Of a stretch of DNA of 64,000 nt, positions 36,773 through 48,767 are shown in pieces (position 1 is the first letter of the stretch; each line of letters begins with the position of its first letter). Source of the stretch: Sorex araneus (Eukaryota; Chordata; Mammalia; Eulipotyphla; Soricidae); NCBI RefSeq assembly GCF_027595985.1, contig NC_073306.1, forward strand, positions 100,475,426 to 100,539,425, read 5' to 3'. The notes beneath the pieces were generated by a model that saw only the letters and a program-made list of their open reading frames with translations, was not told the origin of the DNA and ran no database searches. Made by a program: the position numbers and the translations under genes.

Positions 36773-38399
36773 GTAGAAGATTTTTAAAAATAATTTCTAC
36801 TATACATTAAGCTGCTATACAGCTCAAAAATTGTAAATAATTATAAAGTTTGTCCCATAGTTTTGGCAAGTAAATATTTTAACTTGAAAAATATTGTTAT
36901 CTTGGATCTACTAAACTTGTGAAATATCAGTTTATTGAGTATGATTAAAAAGATAACAGCTAACACATGAAATCAGGAATTACAAAGTAGATATAAAAAT
37001 ATACAAGCACACACACTTAAAGAATAAATTTAGTCAAGCATATTCTATAAGAATTTCAACATAGTACTGAAACCAGCACAGATAGAACTGATCTAAGAGG
37101 ATAAATGAATTACCCTACAACCTCTACCCCAGGTTATACTCAAAGAGCTTATTTCTATCCCTACCCTCCACCATATTATAGAGATTCTTAAACTTATCCA
37201 TCAAATTGCTTAATTGATTTTCTAACTCAAAGATAAAATAACTAGTTATATAATTGAAATACACCTGAGGTATTCCAACTTAAAGATACATATAAATTCT
37301 TCTCAATAGAACTATTCATGAGTTTTAATGATTTAACATCAATAATTATTAAATATTTACAAAAGCTAATATTTTAAAGTTATATTTTATACATTATACC
37401 ATATACTAGACTAGAATAAAATATGAACAAATATAATATGATAATATCTGTCACTTTTGAACAATTAATATGCACAATGTTAAGGTCCCAAGAGTATGGA
37501 ATGTATCATATAGTCAAGTGAAGGAAATATAAGGGAAAAACTATCTTACAGTGACCTTGGTTAGGTCAAAGAAATAAGCAAGAAGTACCTAAAGACTATT
37601 TTGCAAACCTGAAAATGTTACAAAATTCTATTGTCATTTTCAAGTTTTCTGATTTGTAATTTGAATAATATGACCACAGGTTGGTGAACATATAGCAAAT
37701 AGAAACAAAAAGTAGAAAACCTACTTGATACTAGTATAGCAAGTAGTGATACTTCAGAAAGTCAATGCTAAAATTTCACTGGAAAGATGCTTTTTCTAAC
37801 CAAAGGAATCACAAATTGATTCGCAATCTTAAAAGGCCTTAAGTGGAAGGACATGATCCATTGGCAGTAACACCAAACATTGATCAAACCTCAGATATGT
37901 AGCTGATTCGAAGTAAGGCATGCCAACAACCCTATTATCTTCAACCCAATTCTTCACTCTATTAGAAAAAGAATCATTGCAATTCTCAGTCTTGAGTGGT
38001 ATGCCTCCCATTCCAAATACTTGGATTGAGCACACAGATTCTGGCACCCACCGTGGAAGGACTAAATTAACTCTCGGCATCATTACAATGATAAATAGGG
38101 CCATCTACTTCCATTGACCCTAGATCCTTCATACATTCTTAGAGGCACATGGAGACTGATTCTGAGTGCTTTTATACTCCCAAGAATCACTGTGCCTTGA
38201 TTATTCAGTTCTCTGAGACAACTGTGGTCATGAACGCTTCTTTAGCATGCAGCATTTGCTTAAGATTCTTAGATTGGAACCAGGATTTGGAGATTAGCAG
38301 ATATAACCTTTCTTCAATGTAGCATCTAATGTACTAAATTGTTTAGATGATGAATCAGAAACTCAGGTGGTTGAACAATAAGAGGATGGAAGAATATAG

Positions 38400-38560
38400 G
38401 ATAGGAGCACAAAGTCTGAAGCACAAAATTTACTTATTAGTTTTGGAACTTGATGAAGTTCCTCATACTCTCTATACCTTTTTTTTCTCATTTGTAAAAT
38501 TGGGAGAATAATAGTGATTTCTCATGGCAGTTGTAAAGAAGTAAATGGAATATGAGTCTT
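38400..38560 (+). repeat. MIR-like element
   Basis: ttctcatttgtaaaattggg followed by agaataatagtgatttctca and gttgtaaagaagtaaatgga matches the MIR 3' half. Confidence 0.6.
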
Positions 38561-38754
38561 TAAACTGCCTACACATATTTATATATTTATATAATGTGTT
38601 ATGCAGGTTTTATTTTTATGAGAATCCACTATAACTATGACTGATCCTTTTCTAATATAGTTAAAGGGGCAAAACTTTTCCCATTGACAATTCACAACTA
38701 ATTATGTATAGTTATCTTATCATACGTAGCATTCTTTACGAATTATTTTCTCAG

Positions 38755-39000
38755 CAGCAGTGAAATAGCACAGGAGTTAAGGAACATGCCTTGCATATGG
38801 CCAGCCCACCCTGATTCCACCTCTCACTGCCATATAATTCCCTCAGCATTTCTGGGAGCAGCCCTGGAAGTATTGTCATCATGGTCCAGATATTCCCCAG
38901 TTCTGCTGAACTAAGCAACACCACATCCTGAGGCCCTTTCACTGAACCACCAACCTGATTTTGAAGAATTACCAGAGGCCTCCTGAGTACCACCTGGGAT
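38755..39000 (+). mobile_element. SINE-like element, third type
   Basis: Head agcagtgaaatagcacagga, then ttgcatatggccagcccacc. The 3' half (caacaccacatcctgaggcc ... accaacctgattttgaagaa ... gaggcctcctgagtacc) parallels 6720-6810. A further tRNA-like scrap may follow to about 39080. Confidence 0.6.
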
Positions 39001-39123
39001 ACCAAAGAATAGTTTATCAGAGGTGTCGGGAATGTATAACGTATGCCTACATTTATAAGGCACTGGATTCTGTTCCTGCCACACCAAACAAAAAAAAGAA
39101 GTCTCATAAAAACCTGTATCTGG

Positions 39124-40370
39124 CCCTTTGGACCCTGCTGCAGAGCGAGCATGATGGAAGAGCCCAAGGAAGCGCCCTTGGACTCCAAGCAGCCCACTGA
39201 ACTAATTCCGGCACGCGATCGGAGACCCCACGGCGGGCTGAAACAGTGGGAACCGGGCATCCCCCAATTCTTTTAACCTCTCTCTCTCAACTCCTTCCTC
39301 CCGAGCACAGCGCAGGGGCCTCGGCTTTCTGAGCGCAAAATGGAGACGCCGAGCCTCTCTCTAGGTTTCTCCATCTTATGAGCACCATAAAAGGGTAAAA
39401 GTTTGTAGTGATGTTATTTCTGGTTGTACTTTCCCTGGACTTTATACAGAAACCCAAAACCGCGCGGCCGCTACCGCGGCTGCACGACCTAATGTCATCT
39501 TAGCATCAGCAATATGTAATGGTTCCATTTTAATGGGTCGGACTTTTGTGGGAGATCCTAACAAGAATAGTAAGTCTGTTGCTGAAATATTGAAGGCAAT
39601 CAAAGTGGTAGCCATCTCTCCAGACTGAACTAAGCTATATCCCCACACCGGCGGAGAAGAAATTTTCTTCTTTCTCGGGAAGAAACGCGGCGTGGCGTCA
39701 ACTATAGTGTGATGTCCATTAAGCAAACAGACCTGGTGGCGTGGGAATGGGATATAAGGGGAAAAACTATGTACATGGAACAGTGGGATGCTGGTGGAAT
39801 CTCGAGCCGGAGCCAATACCAGCGCAAGACCTTCGGTTCCAGAAACTGCTTGCAGACACTCTACTAGTCTATCAACTAAGCCAGAGCCCCACGCCTGCTG
39901 ATGACGGGAAATAACCATCCTTTTCGGTTTTCGGTTTTTTTTCCCTTGTCAGGCAGCGTGGCGATTACTAAACAGGCATGAACTCGGTGGCGCGGGGCAA
40001 GGGGGAAAAAGAAAAGTTATGTAACAAACAGCGGGACTTAATATCTCTATATTCTTAGCAGTGGAGAACTATCAAATGCCTCCTTGGCAATAGGACTGTC
40101 TTTTTCTTTTTTGGGGGAAACCCCAACAACGGTAGTGAGTTGTGTGTTGAAACATGGAATGTAATCGAGATAAGGCGTAAACAAAGTGAAACTTATCACT
40201 TACAAGGGTGGGGACTGGGGAGGTGGGAGGGGGCGGCAGGTATACTGGGGGGGTTGGTGATGGAAGATGGGCACTGGTGAAGGGAAGGGTGTTTGAGTAT
40301 TGTATAACTGACATAATCCTGAGAACTATGTAACCCTCCACATGGTGATTCAATAAAATTAAAAAAAAAA
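39124..40370 (+). mobile_element. GC-rich composite retroposon with L1-like tail (copy A)
   Basis: A 1.25-kb insertion bounded by exact 16-base duplications aaaaacctgtatctgg (39108-39123 and 40371-40386). Order: a GC-rich 5' segment (gcgagcatgatggaagagcc), 'ccctggactttatacagaaa' with CpG-dense sequence, 'aatattgaaggcaatcaaag', 'gccccacgcctgctgatgac', 'ggtggcgcggggcaaggggg', a polypurine stretch, then the L1-like tail (gatgggcactggtgaaggga, gtttgagtattgtataactg, gtgattcaataaaatt) and poly-A. The 158- and 169-codon minus ORFs overlapping it show no family resemblance. Confidence 0.9.
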
Positions 40371-40481
40371 AAAAACCTGTATCTGGGTTCTTGAAATTCA
40401 TTCAGCTTTGACAACCAAGAACATTAGCTAATGCAGGGAATCAGAAAGTCTGGAAACCAGCAACATTTGAAAGTTAGATTC

Positions 40482-40660
40482 TTTGGGGTTGGAGAGAGAG
40501 TACTGTGGGTAGGGTGCTTGTCTTGCACAAAGTCAAATTCAGGTTCGATCCATGATACTCCATATGGTCCCCTGAGCCCCACCAAAAGTGATCCCTGAGT
40601 GCAGAGACAGGAGTAAGCCCTGAGCACCAATGGGTGTTGCCCCAGGACAAATAAAAAACT
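40482..40660 (+). mobile_element. SOR-type SINE
   Basis: tggggttggagagagagtac head, caggttcgatccatgatact, ccatatggtcccctgagccc, gggtgttgccccaggacaaa. Confidence 0.92.
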
Positions 40661-41559
40661 AAACTCTTAACCAAGTAAACTTGAATGGCTTCTCAGTTGT
40701 TATCTGACCCACATCACACCATTGTTTTTACAACTTAGGTCCATCTTCTGTTAACATGTACTAAAGGGTTGGGCTCTGACTTAGATGTAATTCTTGGAAA
40801 GACTCTAAGTTCAGCTTTTCTTTGGATGGCTGAGATTGTTTTTCAACTAATCTTTAATTAATTGTACTCTAAAATAGCAGCCAAAACTCAAGAAATGGAC
40901 ATGGCTATAAGGTTCAAAAGTAAAAATATATTTGAACTCTCATACTCAATAGCATAATCAGTAAAGTTTGCCTCGCTAAGTATACCAAAATAGGATATTT
41001 TATCAGGAGAAGCCTGGAATTAATGAATGCAAAGTTCAAAACTCAATCTGCAAAGGGCCTGCTACCAAAAATGGTACACAGGATTCCTTCGTACAACTGG
41101 TGAAGTGAACCTTACAAAGTATAAAATATCAGGAAAAATCCTGCATCTCTCACATCCCTGTCTTAGAGTAGATTTTCAATGAATATTAATTTTAAAAATC
41201 TAATCACCTTTAATAAAATCCTTGGATCTTGACTATCTGACCTAAACTACTTGACAGAAATGTGGAATTGTAATTAACTTTTTGACACAAAACAGACAAT
41301 AAAGAATCCAAGCAATGTTGTGATTATTAGACAGCATAAAATAGAGATTTAAAGAAAATTGATGAAAGTTATAATAGTCAAATAAAATTAAAAGGAAGAG
41401 GGAAAATGTTTTAATATTGACCTCTATTTCATAATCTACCTTTATTTAATACCCAGAGTTCTGAAGCTGTCAGAAAGAAAAAAAACAATATTCTTTCCCC
41501 CCTAGAGATCAACAGAAAATATTTTAAAAATGTATAGATATAAGGCATCTGCTTTGTAA

Positions 41560-41815
41560 AATGGTCTGACAGTTCCTTAAAAAGTTATAGAGGTATCATG
41601 TGACCCACTAATTCACATATTTGAATATATTCAAATATATATATTGAATCAAATTAATACATTCCCTCACAAAATCTGAGTGTTCATAGCAACGTTATTT
41701 CTAATAATTAAAAATGGAAATCGTGCAAATGTCCATTGACTGATGAATGCAAGTAAAATGTGGTTTATTCCTACAGTAGCATATTATTCATCTATAAAGA
41801 AACAAGCACAGTCAT
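41560..41815 (+). mobile_element. Old L1 ORF2 3' fragment
   Basis: ctgacagttccttaaaaagt ... aaatgtccattgactgatga ... gcatattattcatctataaa parallels the conserved mammalian L1 ORF2 end. It has several stops and is not functional. Confidence 0.75.
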
Positions 41816-41997
41816 GCATACGCTGCCCAAGCCCATGTGCTGCTTGCGCTCACATGGTGGTGGTGCCCAAACACATGTGTGTCGCCCGAATCTCCCTCTT
41901 GAGATGTGTACTTTCATGCTTTCATGTCTAATGCTGGGATGTGTGTGTGTGGGGGGCTCTCTCTACCCCTGAAGAAGCCAGCATTCTCTCTCTCTCT

Positions 41998-42167
41998 TTT
42001 TTTGTTTTGTTTTTGGGTCACACCCGGTGAAGCACATGCTCCTGGCTCATGCACTCAGGAATTACTTCTGGCGGTGCTGGGGGAACCATATGGAATTCTG
42101 GGAATCGAACCTGGGTCGGCCTCGTGAAAGGAAAATGCGCTACCCGATGTGCTATCACTCCAGCTCT
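41998..42167 (-). mobile_element. SOR-type SINE, reverse
   Basis: gtttttgggtcacacccggt, gcactcaggaattacttctg, gaaccatatggaattctggg, atgtgctatcactccagctc. Confidence 0.95.
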
Positions 42168-42184
42168 CGAATTATCTCTTGAGC

Positions 42185-42236
42185 ATGTTATACTCTGTCT
42201 CTGTATCTGTCTCTGTGTCTGTCTCTCTCTCATTCT
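42185..42236. repeat. TC/TGTC-rich simple repeat
   Basis: Imperfect (TCTG)n and (TC)n tract. Confidence 0.85.
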
Positions 42237-42374
42237 CTCCCCCTCCACACCTTCAAAAACCCTACAAATATGTTTTACTTCAAAAAAAAAAAAAAGAAAC
42301 AAGACACAAAATACAATTCAATATGGTTCTTATGAACTTTCATGTTTGCATTTTGTTTACATCCCTCCACCAGT

Positions 42375-42420
42375 TTGTAACTGTACCTCACAGTGATTGA
42401 CTAATAAAAATTAAAAAAAT
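42375..42420 (+). mobile_element. L1-like 3' tail fragment
   Basis: tttgtaactgtacctcacag followed by tgattgactaataaaaat and A-rich sequence is the terminal piece of the shrew L1-like tail. Confidence 0.75.
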
Positions 42421-42597
42421 ACATATGGTTCTATTTATAAAATTCCCCATATAGGAAAATATGTGATAAATAAATTAGATTCATATATTGTACAGCTATA
42501 GATGTGTGAGAATGGATAGAGGGGGATGGAAAATGCTAATTGGCTATCAATAAGTATGAGTTTTCTTTTTAAGGTAACAAAATAGTTATAAGATGAG

Positions 42598-43620
42598 AGA
42601 TAAACCCGGAGCCGCTGAGTGCGAATCGGACCCTCTGCGCCTAAAGACTTTGATTCCAAAGATGTAACACATTCGGGCATCCAGCGCAGCATCCGAGAGC
42701 GATGCACTGGGACACCAAACTGGGCTACAACTCTGTGCTGCCGGGGGTGGATTTTTTTTCCTGCCCACCCTGTCTTCCTGCACGGAAAGCGGCGGGCTGG
42801 CGGCAACCATGTGGCAGGCGCCATCTTCTGTGACTCCAAACCTACAGGTATTCGGATTTTACTTTGGGGGCTCCCAGGAACTCATGGGAAGGGGGCGTAA
42901 CCGGCATGCCCTCCGCCCAGATAAACCCGGAGCCGCTGAGCGCGAATCGGACCCTCTGCGCCTAAAGACTTTGAATTCAGAGACTTCTTACAGCAATGCA
43001 CTGGGACTGTGAGCTGGGCTATGTAATTTCTGGCAGAATTTTCCCTGGACTTTATACAGAAATCCAAAACCTTAACATTTATAATTGTCAGCAATGTGAA
43101 ACGGTTCCATTTGAACAGGTCTGACTTGGGGGGGAAACTCCAAATAATAACAGTAAGTTTTTGTTGAAATATTGAAGGTTTTTAATGTAGCAGCCACCTC
43201 TGGACTGTGAACTAAGCAAAAGCCCCACGCTGGCCGATGCAGCATGGCATACACCATACTATGAGACGCAGGAAGGGGGATGAGGGGGAAAAGGGGAAGA
43301 AAAAAAAAGGGAAAAGGAAAAAGGAAAAAAAGAGAGAGAGAGTTATGTCAACTATAGTGAGTTTTGTGTTGAATTATGGAATGTAATCAAGGTAAAGAAA
43401 AAATGAAGTGAAATTCATTAGTTATACAGTAGGTGGTAGGGGGTGGGGGCGGGGGGTATACTGGGGTTTCTGGTGGTGGAATATGGGCACTGGTGAAGGG
43501 ATGGGTGTTTGAATATTGTATAACTGACATATAAACCTGAGAACTTTGTAACTTTCCACATGATGATTTAATAAAAATTTATTTAAAAAAATAAAATAAA
43601 CAGTAAAAATTAAAAAAAAA
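42598..43620 (+). mobile_element. GC-rich composite retroposon with L1-like tail (copy B)
   Basis: Contains an internal direct duplication: 'taaacccggagccgctgagt ... aaagactttg' at 42601-42652 recurs at about 42921-42973 with few changes. Then 'ccctggactttatacagaaa', 'aatattgaaggtttttaatg', 'gccccacgctggccgatgca', a polypurine run, the L1-like tail (gtttgaatattgtataactg) and poly-A. The 5' boundary is uncertain. A second-type SINE follows its poly-A directly. Overlapping ORFs of 80-134 codons are element sequence. Confidence 0.85.
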
Positions 43621-43626
43621 AAAGAT

Positions 43627-43880
43627 GAGTGATAGCACAGCGGTTGGGCATTAGCCTTTCACGTGGCTGACCCGAGTTCAATTCCTCCGCCCCTCTCGGA
43701 GAGCCCAGCAAGCTACCGAGAGTATCAAGCCTGCGCGGCAGAGCCTGGCAATCTACCCGTGCGTATTGGATATGCCAAAAACAGTAACAATAAGTCTCTC
43801 AATGAGAGACGTTACTGGTGCCCACTCGAACAAATCGATGAGCAATGGGATGACAGTGACAGTGACAGTGATAAGATATA
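43627..43880 (+). mobile_element. Second-type SINE, near full length
   Basis: Head gagtgatagcacagcggttg, B box gagttcaattcctccgcccc, the two aagctacc/aatctacc units, gcgtattggatatgcc, actcgaacaaatcgatgagc, ending in (gacagt)n, which looks like the family's 3' terminus. Confidence 0.96.
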
Positions 43881-43981
43881 CTATAGTGTTATTTGCATTA
43901 GTATGTTATTTCTGTACATTTACTAATATAATTAAATTCATACTTTAAGTAAATGAATTGCATGATGTATACACAATTCTG

Positions 43982-44232
43982 GGGCTGGAGTGATAGCACA
44001 GCGGTTGGGCGTTCGCCTTTCATGTGGCCAACCTGAGTTCGATTCCTTCGCCCCTCTCGGAAAGCCCGGCAAGCTAACAAGAGTATCCCGCCTGCATGGC
44101 AGAGCCTGACAAGCTACCCTTGGTGTATTCGATATGCTAAAAACAGTAGCAACAAGTCTCAGAATGGACATGTTACTGTTGCCTGCTTGAGCAAATCAGT
44201 GAACAGGATGACAGTGCTATAGTGCTACAGTG
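43982..44232 (+). mobile_element. Second-type SINE, full length
   Basis: ggggctggagtgatagcaca head continuous with the second-type body. Internal units begin at 44061 (aaagcccggcaagcta) and 44101 (agagcctgacaagcta), a 40-base period. It ends gacagtgctatagtgctaca. Imperfect flanking copies (tatacacaattct / catacataattct). Confidence 0.96.
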
Positions 44233-44385
44233 CATACATAATTCTAACTCAATAAAACTTCTGTTAAAAGGACTACAAGAAGCAAGCTTAGCTTTGCATA
44301 TATTTAAACATATATTGCATATATGTTTAACAGAGACAGAGTATAACATAAGACATATTCTTATGTCTTAAGAATACAGGTTTTT

Positions 44386-44857
44386 CTTTTGCCCCACGCC
44401 GGCTAACAAAGGAAATAACTTTCCTTCTTGGTCTCTCTCCCCTCCGGGAGAAGGCGTGGTGTCCGACATTTTGTGGGTCCGTTGAGAAGGTATGAACTTG
44501 TGGCGCGAAAAAAAAAAAATGTGTGCTTTGAACTTGAAACAGCCGCGGGATACAGGGCCAGCCCCAGCCGGGGGCCGGTGCTCGGCTCCGGCCGGCCGGG
44601 TTTTCGGCCCGGGTGCCCATGCCTCTGCAGAGCCGGTGGATGTGGAACGAGCGGGAACCAGAGACAGCTTTAGGAATTGGGGTTCCAGCAAGTGCTTGCA
44701 CCCATGTATGGAGACTGTGAACTAAGCTTTTGCCCCACGCCGGCTAACGGAGGAAATAACCTTCCTTCTTGGTCTCTCTCCCCTCCGGGAGAAGGCGTGG
44801 TGTCCGACATTTTGTGGGTCCGTTGAGAAGGTATGAACTTGTGGCGCGAAAAAAAAA
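44386..44857 (+). mobile_element. Composite retroposon with long terminal-type direct repeats (copy C)
   Basis: Bounded by aatacaggttttt (44373-44385 and 44858-44870). A unit of about 125 bases (gccccacgccggctaac ... gaacttgtggcgcgaaaaaa) occurs at 44391-44518 and again at 44731-44857 with only about three substitutions. Each copy ends in poly-A. About 210 GC-rich bases lie between (cagccgcgggatacagggcc ...). The L1-like tail is absent. The 81-124-codon ORFs on both strands here show no family resemblance. Confidence 0.9.
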
Positions 44858-45997
44858 AATACAGGTTTTTAATTCATTAGGAAAGCAAGAGAGCTAGCTA
44901 TCTAACCAGTAACAAGTTAGGGACCAGACATAATTTCTCTTTGAAATTATCATGGAAAAATTACAATCTCTGGAGAGTAGATTTGCTATTTAACCTAAAT
45001 TGCAACACATCCCAGTAAGAGAACACAGAACACTAACAGTTTTCACATTCTATATTCCATTGTGAGGAAGTTTCACTAACCACCCAGGATCTGAAACAAA
45101 TATCACATAAAAGTCACAGAAGCTGACTTTGACTGATCTTGAAAAATTAACTCCACACTCATTCAAGAGGCTGTGGTCACACTCATTTTCCGAGTGTTTT
45201 GCTGGGTTCTTCCTACCTTATAAAAAAATCCTACCTTTTAAAAATCCAATGAGGATTTTTAGTACAAAGTCCTCTTCAACCAAAATTTTTCCAAGGTTTC
45301 TTTAACAGGAAAAACTTTTTCAAATCTCTTAGATAAAAAAAAAAATTCTTTCAAAGACCAAATTATGGAAACCTTCCCATAATTTTGTATAATTTTCTCC
45401 ATACCACTTCATACTATGTTTGATAAAATTTACTAAGTAAATGATCACTGTGATCCCAGTCACAGTAAACATTGTAAAGAACATCAAAAACATCCATCTC
45501 TATGCTTTGAGATCACTCCTTGAAGAGTAGGGATCACTTAGCTTCCAGAGAACAGTCAAGTCGCCCCCTAGCTGAATGGACAACTGGCTCAGAACTGGGT
45601 ACTTGCTCTCACGCTGGATGTCCATCGCCACGGACCCAGGTCAGATGGCAATGTTCTTAAGGGGTCTTTTCTATAGGATTATAAATAAGTCAGGGCTCAT
45701 TGCTGATCTCAGACTGGACTACCTGGCAATGTGCCCTCAACTTGGTCAGTTAGTAGGACTTCTCTCAGTAAGGTCACATCAACAACAACCAGAATAACCA
45801 CCTTCATCTACATGATCACACAAACACCCCATATTATGATCCTCTCTCAAACCTTGACTGTAGTTTCTACAGAAGTAGTTTATTCCAGACATGTTTTAGG
45901 GCTAGCAAGCACTCATTTTAGCTAGAATGACTACCTGGCTTATTTTTCTATATTATCTTATTATTTTTTAAATCTTTTTTCTTTAGGAAAAGGGGTA

Positions 45998-46163
45998 AGA
46001 GGGAGTATGGCCACACCCCATGGTGCTCAAGTGTTCCTTGTGGCTCTGCTTTCAGGGATTACTCCCGGTGGGCTTGGGGGACCAAATGGAGTGCCAGGGA
46101 TCAAACTCAGGTCAGCCATGTGCAAGACAAGTGCCCTATCCACCATGCTATCTCTCCAGCTCC
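45998..46163 (-). mobile_element. SOR-type SINE, reverse, diverged
   Basis: ggccacaccccatggtgctc, gggattactcccggtgggct, gggaccaaatggagtgccag, catgctatctctccagctcc. Confidence 0.9.
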
Positions 46164-46226
46164 TGGCTTATTTTTATTTTAAAAATTTTCTTTGGATTTA
46201 TTTTAGTTTAGATAACATGGATACAT

Positions 46227-46410
46227 GGGGGCTGGAGTGATAGCACAGCTGGTTGGGCGTTTGCCTTGCTTTCAGCCGACCCGGGTTCGATTCCCAGCAT
46301 CCCAGCATCCCTGAGCACCACCAGGAATAATTCCTGAGTGCAGAGCCAGGAGTAACCCCTGTGCATCACTAGGTGTGACCCAAAAAGCAAAAAAAAAAAA
46401 AAAAAAAAAA
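46227..46410 (+). mobile_element. SOR-type SINE, young, with small internal deletion
   Basis: Exact duplication agataacatggataca at 46210-46225 and 46411-46426. Relative to other copies the tatggtcc block after 'agcatccc' is missing and 'agcatccc' is repeated. Long poly-A. Confidence 0.97.
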
Positions 46411-46964
46411 AGATAACATGGATACAATGATGTTAACGCTTATGGATTTGGTATACATAATTATTACACCTTACCATCACCAACAGATGCGAAGAGTATT
46501 CACTACTGTCTCTATCACTACCAGTACACTCACTTCCTCCTTCCTGTATCCTCCAGCAGTGGCTTGGAAATCTTATTGTGCAAACAAAGACCCAGGGTTT
46601 GTCTCCATTGGATACTGTCTGTTCTCTTTTGTTGTTTCTCTTATAGACTATAAGTGAATGAAAATTTCCTGTATTTGTTCTCTTCCAGACTTATTTCACA
46701 TTTTCTAATATGAAACAGTGAATCTCCATGACCAGAGACTAGACTGAAGACACAGAAAAGAGAAAATATTACTCTCGAGACATGTCATTTCACGACAGGT
46801 TCGGGGGATAGGCCCTGGGTGACATTTGCTTGTTGACTCTGAATGCAAAATGGGATGCTTCTCTCAAGTGCAAACTTTTCTTGACCCCAATTAGGAACCA
46901 GTGAGCTAATTAGTTTCTCTTGGCTTGGTATGAAACAGAGTAACTACCAAGTGTTTCAGAACAA

Positions 46965-47130
46965 AGTTCTAGAGGCAGATGGTCTCAAGTTGAGAGTCTT
47001 TTTGGTTCTCTCACTTTTTAGCTGTGTGATTCTAGGGTATACTGAGTTGGGGTAGTTTACTTAGCTCTTCTAAGGCTACCTCTCCTTATCTGTAAAATGA
47101 AAATAGTTTATAGATTTGTTAGTACAGATT
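46965..47130 (+). repeat. MIR element
   Basis: ctcactttttagctgtgtga ... cttagctcttctaaggctac ... ccttatctgtaaaatgaaaa follows the MIR consensus. Confidence 0.75.
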
Positions 47131-47288
47131 AAATTGTGCAAATATATCCTAAATACATAACATACTCCAATTCCAGCTGTTGCCATTTACAAATATTAAA
47201 GATCCTAGCAGTCATTTTCTGACCTTTTTCAAATTCAAAATAATTCTTAAAATAACCATAGCACTAAAAAGAATACAAGGTCATTCTT

Positions 47289-47472
47289 TTTTTTTTTTTT
47301 TTTTTTGCTTTTTGGGTCACACCCGGCGATGCTTAGGGGTTACTCCTGGCCTTGCACTCAGGAATTACTCCTGGTGGTGCTCGGGGGACCATATGGGATG
47401 CTGGGAATCGAACCCTGATTGGTTGAGTGCGAGGCAAACGCTCACCCGCTGTGCTATCACTCCAACCCCCAA
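47289..47472 (-). mobile_element. SOR-type SINE, reverse, young
   Basis: Poly-T, then gctttttgggtcacacccgg to tgtgctatcactccaacccc. aaggtcattctt is duplicated at 47277-47288 and 47473-47484. Confidence 0.97.
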
Positions 47473-47714
47473 AAGGTCATTCTTGAAGACCCTGTTTGAA
47501 GTTTGAAGAATTCAAAGCCATGAGATTGATAGACTGCAAATGCTTGAGTTTGGGCATAGCTAGAAAATTCATATCTATTAGTATCTGGTTAAGAAACACC
47601 ATCATGTTCAACTTGAGGGTCAAATGTAACAGAGCTTTCAGCCTTTTTATATTTGCAAAAACCAGATATAAAAACTGAATGAGGCATATTTAAAAGAAAA
47701 TTATTTTTCCACAC

Positions 47715-47852
47715 TTCTTGGTGTTTAGTGTTACTCCTGGTTATGCACTCAGGGGCCACTCCTAGTGGGGAACTGGAGACCATATGCAGTGCACGGGATC
47801 AAATCAGGTAAGGCAAGCATACACCTTAACCCCTGCACTATTGCCCTGGTCC
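47715..47852 (-). mobile_element. SOR-type SINE, reverse, diverged
   Basis: ttactcctggttatgcactc, ctggagaccatatgcagtgc, ctgcactattgccctggtcc. Confidence 0.85.
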
Positions 47853-48767
47853 ACAACTGAAGTAGAACATTAACGTCTATAAAACTTCTCAGAATCAATT
47901 TGGTTTATGTAACCCATAATTCACATATAGAAAATGAGTTTTACTGATGTTTATATACTTGATCAATTCTACTGAGCGGAGTTACAAGACCCTACTCTCA
48001 TAAATGCACTCCTGTGTTCTTATTGTGTAAAACAATACAAAATCTTTTACTAATAATCCTTTTAGCACCCATGTTACAGCTTTAGTGCTAAAGCACCATG
48101 TTGCAGCTTGAGTTTACAGCAAAAGGGTTTTGCAGGCTTTGGGGCTTCATAGCAATTTGCAAGACACAGACTAAGAAGCACTTGAGCCTCGTGTCCAAGT
48201 ATTCTGGATAGGGAGCACATTTACATACACAAAAAAGGTTCAGATAAGATCCCACTCAGGCCAGCTTTGTGCAAATAAGGTTTTCAGTCTATGCAATTTT
48301 GATTGGTTAAAAAGTTGTCAAGCAGTGGAAGATTGAATTTCAATCCTGGACAGCCTTTCACTTGCTGGTTTGGTTTCTCTTTGCTGTGCATCTGAGCATA
48401 TCAGAACAATGTGGAGTGTTCAGAAGTGCCTGGAAATCCACTTTCAACAACATCTTGACTCTTGTTCTTACCCAGTCATGGAAAAACTTCCATGTTTTTC
48501 TTTCCTATATTATTTTTTTTTCAGTGCTATGCATTTTCGTGTAATTCTCAATCCCATGCATTTAAGATTCACAGTATTTCCATGAGATGTTTAAACACAG
48601 TACACATATCCTCTTCTCGCCCCACTCCACTTCATTTGTAGAATACAAGAACCCAGAGAGGTTTATCAACTTGCCCAGAGGTTCCAGATTGTTCAGCAAA
48701 CAGTTGGTGTGGATTCTTAGTCCTGTGGATATTCCCTCCACTATGATACTTCTCAAAACTGTAGTAG

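Noticed and set aside
37829..38104. 91-codon minus-strand ORF in unique sequence
   Set aside because: Looks protein-like, but I could not match it to any family, there is no splice or poly-A context, and there is no reason to call it a gene.
38751..39260. 169-codon minus-strand ORF
   Set aside because: It crosses a SINE-like repeat and the 5' end of composite copy A, across its target-site duplication, so it cannot be an old gene.
39442..39918. 158-codon minus-strand ORF
   Set aside because: Antisense reading of composite retroposon copy A; no resemblance to a known protein and not kept in the other copies.
43663..43926. 87-codon ORF ending in Asp-Ser repeats (and the similar one at 53170-53487)
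   Set aside because: Both are the second-type SINE body and its (gacagt)n end.
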